Of a DNA stretch of 31,240 nucleotides, positions 1-8,338 are shown in pieces; within the stretch, counting starts at the first letter, position 1; every line of letters starts with the position of its first letter. The translations under genes were made by a program, and so were the position numbers. Under the pieces are notes generated by a model. The model searched no databases and had not been told where the DNA came from. It was given only the letters and a program-made list of their open reading frames with translations. This DNA comes from DAOTWP01 sp034435675 (lineage in GTDB: Bacteria > Chloroflexota > Anaerolineae > Aggregatilineales > Phototrophicaceae). The stretch is from positions 1-31,240 of the forward strand of contig DAOTWP010000023.1 in assembly GCA_034435675.1 (NCBI GenBank). Direction: 5' to 3'.

Positions 1-108
1 GAAGGGCACGTGACGATGACTGAATTCATGGGCAGCCGGGTTAAGGTTGAGGCGCAGCAAGCGCTGCACAGCCTCGAAGCCCCGCGCGCCCTGCCCGAAG
101 CGGCATAA
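1..108 (+). CDS. 3' end of an unidentified gene (partial)
   Basis: The first 35 codons of the window are open in frame 1 and end at a TAA at 106-108. The peptide ends in LPEAA and contains a charged segment around MGSRVKVEAQQAL. An intrinsic terminator follows 33 bases later, which supports this being a real gene end. Too little is visible to assign a family. Confidence 0.55.
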   Translation, partial: EGHVTMTEFMGSRVKVEAQQALHSLEAPRALPEAA

Positions 109-141
109 CGCAGCCGTCAACACAACGAACCGTAAACCCTG

Positions 142-170
142 AAATCTCCTGCAAAGGAGATTTTTGTTTT
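142..170 (+). terminator. Intrinsic terminator
   Basis: A perfect 9-bp stem pairs AAATCTCCT (142-150) with AGGAGATTT (155-163). It is closed by a GCAA tetraloop, and the T-rich run extends to 170. It lies just after the partial gene ending at 108 and before the GNAT gene. A TTG at 164 that would extend the GNAT gene upstream lies inside this T-run, which argues against using it as a start. Confidence 0.85.
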
Positions 171-253
171 CCCATTCGCAGATGTCATATTCCGCTCTAT
201 CCCATCGTCAGTTACGATACCGCGCGGCTAATGATAATAGGAGTCGATCAAGC

Positions 254-928
254 ATGTTCGTTCGCCTTGCAGTCCCGGAAGATGCGGATGAAATTGCAGC
301 AGTCAAGGGGGTAGTCTGGGAAGCAGAAGACTCCGACATTACCTTGATTGCGCGTGCCCTGCGCGAACCTAACCACTGTGCTGTTGTTGCCGTTCGTGAT
401 AACAGGATTGTTGGTTTTGTTGACGGTTTTCTTACCCTTGCCCCAGATAGGGTGCGGCGCTGGGAAGTTGATTTGGTCGCGGTGCTGCCGTCAGCGCGTG
501 GACTGGGTGTGGCACGCGCGATGATTGCTGACAGTACTGCATTGGGTAGGGAGATGGGGGCGACACTGGCACGCGCCCTGGTGCATGTCGAAAACACCCC
601 CAGCCAGCGTGCATTTGCTGCCTGTGGCTACGAGCGTAACCCGCAGGTATACACCCTCCTGGTCTGTTCAGTGGGGGGTATTCGCAAAACCCCTGTTGTG
701 CCCGCGCAGACCTATCTGCTGTCTGTGACCACTTTCGGCTATCAGGGTATATGGCTGGAAGGCACACTGACGGCGCAGAGCTTTGTCGCTGCTCAGGATC
801 TTCGCAAAAAGTACGGCTGGGATGTCGCCGGGGCAGTCCTTCCCGAACATCATCCGGCGCTAGGTGCGGCTCAGAACATTGGCTTTACCCGTGTTGGGGC
901 TTACCAATGGTGGCAAATCACGCTGTGA
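254..928 (+). CDS. GNAT-family N-acetyltransferase
   Basis: A 224-aa protein whose first ~140 residues carry the GNAT acetyl-CoA-binding signature: VDLVAVLPSARGLGVARAMI (the RGxGxA/G pyrophosphate-binding loop) followed by VENTPSQRAFAACGY (the family's N...A...F...GF segment). Family members transfer an acetyl group from acetyl-CoA to an amine; the substrate cannot be read here. The last ~75 residues look like a degenerate second GNAT half, ending in ALGAAQNIGFTRVGAY, an A...A...GF..VG motif. The ATG at 254 is preceded by AGGAG at 239-243. Upstream in-frame starts run back into the terminator at 142-170 and are unlikely. It stands alone and converges on the DAHP synthase gene. Confidence 0.85.
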   Translation: MFVRLAVPEDADEIAAVKGVVWEAEDSDITLIARALREPNHCAVVAVRDNRIVGFVDGFLTLAPDRVRRWEVDLVAVLPSARGLGVARAMIADSTALGREMGATLARALVHVENTPSQRAFAACGYERNPQVYTLLVCSVGGIRKTPVVPAQTYLLSVTTFGYQGIWLEGTLTAQSFVAAQDLRKKYGWDVAGAVLPEHHPALGAAQNIGFTRVGAYQWWQITL

Positions 929-974
929 TAGCAGGACAACCCACATCGGGTTATCCCGCTGGCTGCACAGTCAC

Positions 975-2060
975 TTACCCTTTGGGGCTGACCTGCACCC
1001 GTTCGAGTTCGTCTATCACAGCAAAAAACTCCGGAATGCTGAGCTGCTGTTTGGCATCGCTCATTGCAACCGGAGGGTTAGGATGCACTTCAACCATCAA
1101 CCCGTCAGCGCCACTTGCTTTCGCCACTCGCGCCAGTGGTTTGGCGATGTCGCGCCGTCCTGCCGAATGCGAAATATCCACAATCACTGGCAGATGCGTT
1201 TCCAGCTTCAGCAGTGCCACCGCGCTGATGTCCAGCGTGTTGCGCGTCCAACGTTCAAACGTGCGGATGCCGCGTTCCATCAGGATCACCTGTGGATTGC
1301 CACTGCTGACAATATACTCGGCAGCGTAAATCAACTCCTCTAGCGTCGCAGAAATCCCTCGTTTGAGGATAACGGGCTGTTTGACTTTGCCCAGCGCGCG
1401 CAGCAAAAAGCTGTTCTGCATATTGCGAGCGCCCACCCAGAAGATGTCCACATAGTCGGACATCATCGCAATCTGGGAGGGATCCATAATTTCACTGGTG
1501 ACATGCATGCCGTGCTTGCTGGCGACGTGACGGGCTATTTTTAGTCCCGGTTCACCAAGTCCCTGAAAATCATAGGGCGAGGTACGCGGTTTGAAGGCCA
1601 TGCCGCGCATGATTTTTACGCCACGTTCCGCCAGCGCTATCGCAACCTGTTCCATTTGCTCCATGCTTTCGACAGCACAGGAACCGGCAATGACCTGAAA
1701 GACGCTGTTGCCGATTTGTGTCCCGTCTGAAAGCGTGATGATCGTGCGCTCGTCGTCATTCTTGCGCTGCACCATGATTTTCGAGCGTGCCTCGGTTTCC
1801 TCCAGCGCCAGTGTTGCACGGAAGATTTCTTTGAACAGTGCCTTGATGGTTTCGTTACTAAACGGGCCGTTGTTATGTTGTTCCAGCGCTTGCAGCATAT
1901 TGGCTTCACGCTGAGGATCATACAGCATAACCCCCATTTCAGAGCGCAGTTTGCCGATTTCTGAGGCGATGGTTGCACGTTTGTTGAGCAGTTCCAGAAT
2001 CTGCTCATTGAGAATATCAATCTTGGCGCGCAGTTCCTGCACGCGATTTTGCGGCGTCAT
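975..2060 (-). CDS. aroA(G)-like: Bifunctional chorismate mutase / 3-deoxy-7-phosphoheptulonate synthase (type I beta)
   Basis: The 361-aa protein joins an N-terminal AroQ chorismate mutase domain (about 1-90: RAKIDILNEQILELLNKRA, then YDPQRE) to a DAHP synthase domain. The synthase condenses PEP with erythrose-4-phosphate, the first shikimate-pathway step. In Bacillus-type enzymes the mutase domain acts as the chorismate/prephenate feedback sensor. Visible synthase residues are GSCAVES (C128, metal), FKPRTSPYDFQGLG (PEP/E4P site), LKRG (K233-R234), DISHSAGRRD (H298), EVHPNP (E324) and SDA (D335). GSC replaces the commoner GPC. The ATG at 2060 has AAGGG upstream; a longer in-frame start at 2123 adds a non-homologous 21 residues. 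It follows the flavoenzyme gene on the same strand after 107 bases, so it may have its own promoter. Confidence 0.95.
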   Translation of the reverse strand: MTPQNRVQELRAKIDILNEQILELLNKRATIASEIGKLRSEMGVMLYDPQREANMLQALEQHNNGPFSNETIKALFKEIFRATLALEETEARSKIMVQRKNDDERTIITLSDGTQIGNSVFQVIAGSCAVESMEQMEQVAIALAERGVKIMRGMAFKPRTSPYDFQGLGEPGLKIARHVASKHGMHVTSEIMDPSQIAMMSDYVDIFWVGARNMQNSFLLRALGKVKQPVILKRGISATLEELIYAAEYIVSSGNPQVILMERGIRTFERWTRNTLDISAVALLKLETHLPVIVDISHSAGRRDIAKPLARVAKASGADGLMVEVHPNPPVAMSDAKQQLSIPEFFAVIDELERVQVSPKG

Positions 2061-2167
2061 GCGGGTTTCCCTTACCTGATGGCAGTGCCATGAACGGATG
2101 CGAATTGTATGCCCGCGCCGCATTCGCCGCCAGCGCTACAACAAAATTCTACGAAATTCGACAAAGA

Positions 2168-3319
2168 CTATTGTGTAGGATGCATGAAACGTGTGACCGA
2201 AAACAAACTGATATCATGCGGCGTGTTGCCCTGTAGTGCCAGATCACACAAGATGCGGCCTATTAGAGTGCTGAATTTGAATCCATGCCCTGAACAGGGT
2301 GACGCAATGATCATTTGGGGATATTCGGGATGGGTTCCCACAACGAAATGCTCATCCGGTGTCATTGTGTACAGGCACACGCGCGCGTCCAGCAGTTTGC
2401 CATTGGCTTCGGGGATATGCCGTGCCATGAATTTTCGAATTTCTGTAACAGGTTGCTCGCTTGGCGTGTAATCAACCTCACGGGGATGTGTGACCTCTGC
2501 GCCACCATGAAAGGCAACTTTTAATCCGGTTCCTGCATGACTTGGAATGCCATAGGGCACGTGATGGCCGTACAGGTGATGCAGGTGTGCAATGAACACC
2601 GGAAAATGTTCGGGGTTGTAGTTTTCCGGTGGGGTGCCTGCGAAAAACGAAAGCTGGCAGCGCATGGGTTGCAGCGGCAGCACCAGCCCGGTGCTATCAA
2701 GCAGTTCCTTCGCCCACGCGCCGGCAGAAACGATCAACCTTGCGGCGGTATAGCGCGCTGCCGGTGTTTGCACCTCTATGCCGTCACCTTTGCCTTGAAT
2801 TGCAGTGACAGGGGTGTTTGCCATTATGGTTGCGCCGCGCTGTTCAGCGAGACGCAGATGCGCCAGCACGCAGCGCGAAGCCGCCAGATAGCCGCTGTCG
2901 GGTTGGTACAGCACGCGCCAGCCATCTTCAAAACGGAACTGCGGGAAGCGCTGCATGGCGTCGGTTGGGGAGAGTTCCTCATGGGCAATGCCAGCGGTTT
3001 GCACACTGACAAAGGTGTTTAGCAGCATCGGGTCATCCGCCGGACCAAAATCTAACCCACCAGTTTTGAAATAGAGCGTTTCCCCAGCGGCGTCCTCAAG
3101 CGCTGCCCACAATGGGTAAGCTGCCTTCATTAGGGCAATATACTGTGGAAAGTCATAGGAGTAGCGGATAATGCGCGATTCGCCGTAGGAGCTGCCTTTT
3201 TGGTGATCAAGCTCGAATTGTTCAAGCACTAGCACCCGCTGTCCAGCTTGTGTTAGATAATAGGCGGCAGCGCTCCCTACTGCGCCTGCACCGAGCACAA
3301 TCGCATCATATGTTGGCAT
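2168..3319 (-). CDS. Sarcosine oxidase / N-methyl-amino-acid oxidase family flavoenzyme
   Basis: A 383-aa FAD-dependent amine oxidase of the monomeric sarcosine oxidase / SolA family, which oxidatively demethylates N-methyl amino acids, releasing formaldehyde and H2O2. The N-terminal Rossmann motif is GAGAVGS (about 11-17), followed by SRIIRYSYD. Near the C terminus VCLYTMTPDEHF places a cysteine at residue 315, the position that covalently binds FAD in Bacillus monomeric sarcosine oxidase. It is followed by CSGHGFKFS and HDISLFS, both family hallmarks. Length matches the family (~390 aa). It lies 26 bases downstream of the DUF58 gene, so probably the same transcript. The exact substrate (sarcosine, N-methyltryptophan, pipecolate) is not resolvable. 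Confidence 0.9.
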   Translation of the reverse strand: MPTYDAIVLGAGAVGSAAAYYLTQAGQRVLVLEQFELDHQKGSSYGESRIIRYSYDFPQYIALMKAAYPLWAALEDAAGETLYFKTGGLDFGPADDPMLLNTFVSVQTAGIAHEELSPTDAMQRFPQFRFEDGWRVLYQPDSGYLAASRCVLAHLRLAEQRGATIMANTPVTAIQGKGDGIEVQTPAARYTAARLIVSAGAWAKELLDSTGLVLPLQPMRCQLSFFAGTPPENYNPEHFPVFIAHLHHLYGHHVPYGIPSHAGTGLKVAFHGGAEVTHPREVDYTPSEQPVTEIRKFMARHIPEANGKLLDARVCLYTMTPDEHFVVGTHPEYPQMIIASPCSGHGFKFSTLIGRILCDLALQGNTPHDISLFSVTRFMHPTQ

Positions 3320-3345
3320 AGCCTTATCCCTCTGGAAAACCCTGC

Positions 3346-4599
3346 TTATAATGGACGCTGCCCTAAGACTGTTGTCAGATCATCGTTGCGGCGGACGACC
3401 AGCGTCGGAATGCGCGTTACTTGCAGCATCCCGCGCAGTTCATCGCTGCGCTGTGGCGCGCCGAAACTCGCCGGATCAACGAACACACACATAGGGCGAA
3501 TCCCTTTACGTGCCAGTATTTGTGCTTCGGGAACCCATCCAGTGTCCAGTGATGCGGTAATGATGACCAGCGTCGTCCCGCGCGTAAAGTAGGGTGTTTC
3601 CAGCATGAGCATTTGCGCCAGCGAGTACGGTGACAGGCTGCGCGCAACCGCCAGCGTCTGCAAAATGCGCGTCATCTGCCGTGTACCGCGTTCCGGTTGC
3701 AATACCTCACGATGGGGGGTATAGGCGATGAATCCCAGAGCACGTTCTGCTTCAATGAAATGCTTCGCTAGTGAGGCGGCAATCACTACTGCGTACTCTT
3801 CAGTAGAAGGCGGTATGCCGGGAGCAGCAGGAATCACTGGTCCATTGCCGTTTATTCGCTGTATGCTGGGGTGTTCAACCAGTGAATCCGTGCTGAAATC
3901 CACAAACAGCCAGATATCTACCAGCGGATCAATTTCGAACTCCTTGACCATCAGGGTATCTTTGCGTGCCGAGGTGCGCCAGTGTATCCGGTTGAAACTA
4001 TCGCCAGGGACATATTCGCGCACACCAGCTGCATTGGTGGTCACAAAATGCGCACGCCGCCGCTGCGCTTCCCCGCCGGAGAGCGCGCCCATCGGCAGCT
4101 CGAAACGGGTAATGTTCACCGTTGCCGGGTAAACGACGATGCGCGATATCGCGTTCAGCTTACGCTGGGTGCTGAACAGACCGAATGGATCACCGCTGAT
4201 CACCGTCATCGGTCCTAGCCGAAACTCACCACGCACGACACAAGGGGTTTCAACGACCCAACGGTAGCTCTGGCGGATCCCCAGCGTGGGCACTACCCGA
4301 CTGGCACGGTGACCCGGTAAGTCCGAATGGTCGCGAACCTCCAGCCACAGCTTGGGCAGCAGGGTGCGGTTGCGCAGAATAAATACCTCCTGCAATTTCC
4401 GCCCGACTTGTGCGCGCCGTGCGCGCGTCTTCCGGCTGACACTGATCCAGCGCACGGAAAACTGCGCCCAGATAAACGCGACGACCAGCAGCGCGACGAA
4501 CGCATATGCCAGATTGAAGAAAAATGCCCGCCCGGTGAACAGCCCGGCAATCAAACTGGAGATGATCAGTACGTAGATGATGTTCCGCAGGTTAGACAT
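3346..4599 (-). CDS. DUF58 domain membrane protein (MoxR partner)
   Basis: The 417-aa protein has two N-terminal hydrophobic segments (about 5-21 and 24-40), then a soluble region. It carries the DUF58 signature REYVPGDSFNRIHWRTSARKD in its middle third. Its second half (VDIWLFVDFSTDS, then TLVIITASLD) resembles a vWA-like fold, as usual for DUF58 proteins. Genes of this type sit beside MoxR ATPases; the pair is thought to act in maturation of periplasmic or envelope complexes. The MoxR gene is immediately upstream, its stop 10 bases from this ATG. An in-frame TTG at 4620 would overlap moxR but has no better ribosome binding site. No transglutaminase or vWA partner follows, unlike many MoxR operons. 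Confidence 0.88.
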   Translation of the reverse strand: MSNLRNIIYVLIISSLIAGLFTGRAFFFNLAYAFVALLVVAFIWAQFSVRWISVSRKTRARRAQVGRKLQEVFILRNRTLLPKLWLEVRDHSDLPGHRASRVVPTLGIRQSYRWVVETPCVVRGEFRLGPMTVISGDPFGLFSTQRKLNAISRIVVYPATVNITRFELPMGALSGGEAQRRRAHFVTTNAAGVREYVPGDSFNRIHWRTSARKDTLMVKEFEIDPLVDIWLFVDFSTDSLVEHPSIQRINGNGPVIPAAPGIPPSTEEYAVVIAASLAKHFIEAERALGFIAYTPHREVLQPERGTRQMTRILQTLAVARSLSPYSLAQMLMLETPYFTRGTTLVIITASLDTGWVPEAQILARKGIRPMCVFVDPASFGAPQRSDELRGMLQVTRIPTLVVRRNDDLTTVLGQRPL

Positions 4600-4609
4600 C
4601 GCCGCGCGT

Positions 4610-5623
4610 TCACTGTGCAACCGCGCCGGGAACCGGGGTTGTTGCTAACACATCCTGCACGATGGTCCGTGACGAAATATCACGAATACGTGCCGCCGGA
4701 CCAACGATAATGCGGTGTGCAAGCGTGACTTCCGCCAGCGCTTTGACATCGTCGGGGATCACATAATCCCGTCCTGCCATCACGGCACGCGCCTGTGCCG
4801 TGCGGAACAGCGCCAGTGACCCGCGCGGGCTGCTCCCCAGGTACACGTCGGGATGATGCCGGGAAGCCGTGACCAGATCAACGATATACCGCTTGATCTC
4901 GTCAGCAACATAGATTTCTCGCACTGCGCGCTGGGCGGTGATTAGCTCCTGCGCAGTAACCACCTGCAGCATGTTCTTGATCGGGTGTTCGTACTGTTGC
5001 GCGGACAGCACCGTGAGTTCTTCCTGGGGTGAAGGATAGCCCAGTTGGATGCGCATCAGGAAACGGTCAAGTTGTGCCTCAGGCAGCGGGAACGTCCCCT
5101 CATATTCAATGGGGTTCTGCGTCGCCAGAATCATGAATGGGTCGGGCATTGCGTGGGTCACACCGTCCACCGTAACCTGCCCTTCCTCCATCGCTTCCAG
5201 CAGCGCAGACTGTGTTTTGGGGGTCGCACGGTTGATCTCATCCGCCAACACAATCTGTGCCAGGATCGGGCCTGGTCGAAACTCAAATTCGCGTTTTTGC
5301 TGGTTAAACAGCGACACGCCGGTAACGTCCGATGGCAGCATATCCGGCGTGAACTGAATGCGGCTGAAACTGCACCCGATTGCGCGTGACAACGCCTTGG
5401 TCATCATCGTTTTGCCCACGCCGGGAATGTCCTCAATCAGAATATGTCCCTTGCACAGCAGCCCCAAAACGGTGAGGCGCACTTCATTGCGCTTGCCGAT
5501 GATAACCTGACTGACACTCTGTGCGATCCGTTCTGCCACATTCTGTGCCATGCCAAGCAGCGATTGTGCAGCATTTACGGGCAGGTCTGAACGACGAGTG
5601 TCCTGCGGATGGGGAGTTGTCAT
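4610..5623 (-). CDS. MoxR-family AAA+ ATPase
   Basis: A 337-aa AAA+ ATPase of the MoxR clade. Walker A is GVGKT (68-72) within LIEDIPGVGKTMMTKAL. Walker B is IVLADEINRA, followed by PKTQSALLEAMEEGQVT and the sensor segment ATQNPIEYEGTFPLPEAQLDRF. The C-terminal lid contains GSSPRGSLAL, typical of the family. MoxR ATPases act as chaperone-like remodelers with vWA or DUF58 partners, and the DUF58 gene follows directly. The ATG at 5623 is the first gene start after the 415-base intergenic region, so this is probably the first gene of the minus-strand MoxR-DUF58-oxidase operon. Confidence 0.95.
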   Translation of the reverse strand: MTTPHPQDTRRSDLPVNAAQSLLGMAQNVAERIAQSVSQVIIGKRNEVRLTVLGLLCKGHILIEDIPGVGKTMMTKALSRAIGCSFSRIQFTPDMLPSDVTGVSLFNQQKREFEFRPGPILAQIVLADEINRATPKTQSALLEAMEEGQVTVDGVTHAMPDPFMILATQNPIEYEGTFPLPEAQLDRFLMRIQLGYPSPQEELTVLSAQQYEHPIKNMLQVVTAQELITAQRAVREIYVADEIKRYIVDLVTASRHHPDVYLGSSPRGSLALFRTAQARAVMAGRDYVIPDDVKALAEVTLAHRIIVGPAARIRDISSRTIVQDVLATTPVPGAVAQ

Positions 5624-5821
5624 TGGTTTGTACTCTTTACGTTAGCTCGCTTTGCGATTCTGATTATGGCGGATTCGCCACACAGGGGCTTTACGGTTTC
5701 CCTGCGCTTGCACTACTTCACGCCTGCCAGTATAGCCCATAGACTGCCCCAGCGCACAGCCTGACTCACGCCGATGCTGGATTGCAGCCATGTTATAAAG
5801 CCACCCGCATGATTTGCCCGC

Positions 5822-5849
5822 TTGCTGTTCAGCCTCCGTTCAGTATAAT
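5822..5849 (+). promoter_or_regulatory. Candidate sigma-70-type promoter for the roadblock gene
   Basis: TTGCTG (5822-5827), a 16-base spacer and a perfect TATAAT (5844-5849). It would give a 5' untranslated leader of about 180 bases ahead of the ATG at 6039. Confidence 0.5.
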
Positions 5850-5991
5850 AGGGAACGTAAAGAACTTTGCGTTTCTAGCCACCATCATTCTTGTTTATAA
5901 TTACAGTAAACCGGCACATGAGAAGTCTACACTCTGTCATGGCTGGAATTGCAAGTTGGTTTCATCGGTTCCTCTTTCCAATATGCAAATT

Positions 5992-6004
5992 GTCACCCGG
6001 TGAC
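5992..6004 (+). repeat. Short dyad in the roadblock leader
   Basis: GTCACC-C-GGTGAC is a perfect 6-1-6 inverted repeat, 34 bases ahead of the roadblock ATG. It could be an operator half-site pair or a small RNA hairpin. A dyad this short may also be chance. Confidence 0.35.
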
Positions 6005-6038
6005 CGCCCCGGGATTACCTTTCGAGAGGAGAACAACT

Positions 6039-6410
6039 ATGGCGAAATCGCGGACCGAACTAATGGTTGACCGCCTGCGCGATCTTCAGTCAACAACCCC
6101 GGAAATCGAAGCGTCTGCTGTGGTGAGTGTGGACGGGCTAATCATGGCTTCTGCCCTGCCCGCCAATGTCGAAGAAGACCGCGTGTCTGCCATGTCTGCG
6201 GCGATGCTGTCGCTTGGGGAACGTATTTCCGGTGAATTGGGGCGCGGTACCCTCGATCAGGTGTATATCAAGGGTAAAGCAGGCTATGTCATCCTGATGT
6301 CTGTTGGCGAAGAGGCTGTGTTAACGACGCTTGTGCGCGAAGGTGCAAAACTGGGCTTGATCTTCCTGGATATGCGCCGCACGGCAGATGATCTTGAGAA
6401 GCTGGTCTGA
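6039..6410 (+). CDS. Roadblock/LC7 domain protein (MglB/CvnB-like)
   Basis: A 123-aa single-domain protein matching the bacterial roadblock/LC7 fold: a helix, then IEASAVVSVDGLIMASALP, a long helix (RVSAMSAAMLSLGERISGEL), then QVYIKGKAGYVILMSVGEEAVLTTLVREGAKLGLIFLDM. Such proteins regulate small Ras-like GTPases, as MglB acts as GAP for MglA and as CvnB pairs with CvnD in actinobacterial conservons. A CvnD/MglA-like GTPase is encoded at 12254-12778, not adjacent. The ATG at 6039 has a strong AGAGGAG (6025-6031) seven bases ahead; longer in-frame starts lack one. pyrG follows after a 244-base structured gap. Confidence 0.88.
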   Translation: MAKSRTELMVDRLRDLQSTTPEIEASAVVSVDGLIMASALPANVEEDRVSAMSAAMLSLGERISGELGRGTLDQVYIKGKAGYVILMSVGEEAVLTTLVREGAKLGLIFLDMRRTADDLEKLV

Positions 6411-6654
6411 TCCGCGCGGTGCCGGTATCGCCTTCTAGCGAGGGCTGCCCACGGCGTAAGCAGGTTACAGCGCCGCCAGTGCCAATTGGGATATTCTGGC
6501 GGAAAGTCCAGCGACTTTCGGCTGGTTAGCACAACCCTATTACCATCATTATTTATGGCGATGACTTTCTAAGCGGGGACGTGAATGGGGCTGCCCATCT
6601 TCTCCCCGCTGTGCTTTTGTTTAAGTTTCATATTGAGGTGGACAGCGATTTGCT
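6411..6654 (+). other. Structured leader upstream of pyrG
   Basis: A 244-base gap containing several inverted repeats in a row. CCGCCAG (6473-6479) pairs with CTGGCGG (6496-6502) around a loop with CCAATTGG. GAAAGTC (6502-6508) pairs with GACTTTC (6513-6519) around CAGC and shares a base with the first stem, so the two could be alternatives. The hairpin at 6572-6610 follows. I do not recognise a known riboswitch class. A structured 5' leader of pyrG or simply the 3' region of the roadblock transcript are both possible. Confidence 0.4.
6572..6620 (+). terminator. Terminator-like or attenuator hairpin ahead of pyrG
   Basis: AGCGGGGA (6572-6579) pairs with TCCCCGCT (6603-6610). Inside, a second stem pairs ATGGG (6585-6589) with CCCAT (6594-6598). 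The tail GTGCTTTTGT is moderately T-rich. It could terminate the roadblock transcript or attenuate entry into pyrG, whose start is 44 bases downstream. Confidence 0.55.
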
Positions 6655-8310
6655 ATGGCTGAACCGAAGTACATCTTCTGCACCGGCGGGGTTGTCAGTT
6701 CTGTGGGCAAAGGCGTTACCGTTGCCGCAATCGGGCGGATCTTGAAAGCGCGCGGCTTTAAGGTCGCTATTCAAAAACTTGATCCCTACCTGAATGTAGA
6801 TCCCGGCACCATGAGTCCTTACCAGCATGGTGAAGTCTTTGTGACGGCAGATGGTGCTGAAACTGACCTTGATTTGGGACATTATGAGCGTTTCACAGAC
6901 GAGAATCTGGACAAAACCTGCAACGTTACTGCCGGTCAGGTCTACAGCCATGTCATCGAGAAGGAGCGTCGGGGTGATTATCTGGGCGGCACCATCCAGG
7001 TTATTCCCCACATCACTAACGAGATTCGGCGGCGAGTTGCACTGGTCGGCAAAGCTAACGATGCGGATGTGGTTATTGTTGAAGTTGGCGGCACTGTCGG
7101 GGATATTGAAGGGCAGCCGTTTCTCGAAGCCATTCGCCAGATGCGTCTCAACATTGGACGCCAGCATACCATGTTTGTGCATGTCACTTTTTTGCCCCAT
7201 ATTGGCGCTACCGGCGAGCTAAAGACCAAGCCCACACAGCATAGTGTACGCGAACTGCGTAGCATGGGCATTCAGCCGCATGTCATTATCGCCCGTACCG
7301 ATCATCCGGTATCGAAAGACCTGACCGATAAAATCGCCCTGTTTTGTGATGTCGAGCAGCAGGCAGTCATACCACTGGTGACCACCGATTTGCTCTATGA
7401 TGTCCCATTGGTTCTGGAAGACAGCGGGTTAGGGGAATTTATTGTGCGGCACTTGCAGCTTGTGCCTGTGCATCCTCCCCGGTTAGACTCATGGCGGGCA
7501 ATGATCCAGAAAATGCGTGCTGCAAAAGAGACGATTACCATCGGCGTAGTCGGCAAATATGTTGAGCTGCATGATGCCTATATGAGTGTGAAGGAAGCAG
7601 TGTTCCACGCCGCCAGCGCGCGCAACCGTCGTGTTAATATCCGCTGGATCTATTCCGGCGATCTGGAAAAAGATCGCGGGTGGGGTGAACTCGATCAGGT
7701 TGACGGAATTATCGTGCCCGGTGGGTTTGGCTATCGTGGAGTTGAAGGCAAAGTGATGGCGGCGCGTTTTGCCAGAGAACACAGGCTGCCTTATCTCGGT
7801 TTGTGTCTTGGTATGCAGGTGATGTGCATCGAGTTTGCGCGCAACATATGTAATCTGGAAGATGCCAACAGTTCAGAGTTTGAAGTACTCAGTGATCATC
7901 CGGTGATTGATCTGATGCTGGAACAGCGCGGAATCACGGATCTTGGCGGCACGATGCGTTTGGGGTTGTATCCCTGTGAATTGCAGAAAGGCTCACGGGC
8001 GGGCAAGGTCTATGGCGATCAGAGCCTTGTTCACGAGCGCCACCGTCATCGCTTTGAGTTCAATAATGACTATCGCGCACAGTTTGAACAGTCAGGTATG
8101 ACCTTCAGTGGACTTAGCCCGGATGGCAAGCTGGTGGAAATTGCTGAGGTTGAAGACCACCCGTTTATGATGGGCAGCCAGTTTCACCCCGAATTTGCCA
8201 GCCGACCCAACGCGCCGCATCCCCTGTTTTTAGGGCTGGTGGATGCCGCAATCGAATATCAGCGCAGCGCTGGCGAACGGTCCGCCGCTGGCGTAAGCGA
8301 ACAGATCTAG
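6655..8310 (+). CDS. pyrG: CTP synthase (glutamine-hydrolysing)
   Basis: The 551-aa enzyme converts UTP, ATP and glutamine to CTP, the last step of de novo CTP synthesis. The N-terminal synthase domain (1 to about 270) begins YIFCTGGVVSSVGKGVT and has KLDPYLNVDPGTMSP, DLDLGHYERF and EVGGTVGDIE. The C-terminal glutamine amidotransferase domain has the oxyanion loop VPGGFGYRG and the nucleophile C384 in LGLCLGMQ; FHPEF supplies H511 and E513, completing the triad. Length is typical for the family. AGGTGG at 6636-6641 precedes the ATG. The deaminase-like gene starts 28 bases downstream, probably on the same transcript. Confidence 0.98.
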   Translation: MAEPKYIFCTGGVVSSVGKGVTVAAIGRILKARGFKVAIQKLDPYLNVDPGTMSPYQHGEVFVTADGAETDLDLGHYERFTDENLDKTCNVTAGQVYSHVIEKERRGDYLGGTIQVIPHITNEIRRRVALVGKANDADVVIVEVGGTVGDIEGQPFLEAIRQMRLNIGRQHTMFVHVTFLPHIGATGELKTKPTQHSVRELRSMGIQPHVIIARTDHPVSKDLTDKIALFCDVEQQAVIPLVTTDLLYDVPLVLEDSGLGEFIVRHLQLVPVHPPRLDSWRAMIQKMRAAKETITIGVVGKYVELHDAYMSVKEAVFHAASARNRRVNIRWIYSGDLEKDRGWGELDQVDGIIVPGGFGYRGVEGKVMAARFAREHRLPYLGLCLGMQVMCIEFARNICNLEDANSSEFEVLSDHPVIDLMLEQRGITDLGGTMRLGLYPCELQKGSRAGKVYGDQSLVHERHRHRFEFNNDYRAQFEQSGMTFSGLSPDGKLVEIAEVEDHPFMMGSQFHPEFASRPNAPHPLFLGLVDAAIEYQRSAGERSAAGVSEQI

Positions 8311-8338
8311 GCAGCAAAGTAACCCAAAGGCAAAACTC

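Larger units (their letters stand above)
5624..6038 (+). other. Gene-free divergent promoter region
   Basis: No convincing gene lies between moxR (minus) and the roadblock gene (plus). A short open frame at 5782-6003 has no ribosome binding site and no recognisable product. The region holds a candidate plus-strand promoter at 5822-5849, a second TATAAT at 5896-5901 without a good -35, a minus-strand TATACT (5734-5729) that could serve moxR, and a small dyad at 5992-6004. Confidence 0.6.

Noticed and set aside
164..253. Upstream TTG start for the GNAT gene
   Set aside because: It lies in the T-run of the terminator at 142-170; the ATG at 254 has AGGAG at proper spacing and begins the family's conserved start.
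938..952. AACCC-N5-GGGTT hairpin between the GNAT and DAHP synthase genes
   Set aside because: Only a 5-bp stem without a T-run on either strand; too weak to call a terminator.
751..1343. Plus-strand open frames opposite the DAHP synthase gene
   Set aside because: They overlap conserved coding sequence on the other strand and encode compositionally odd peptides.
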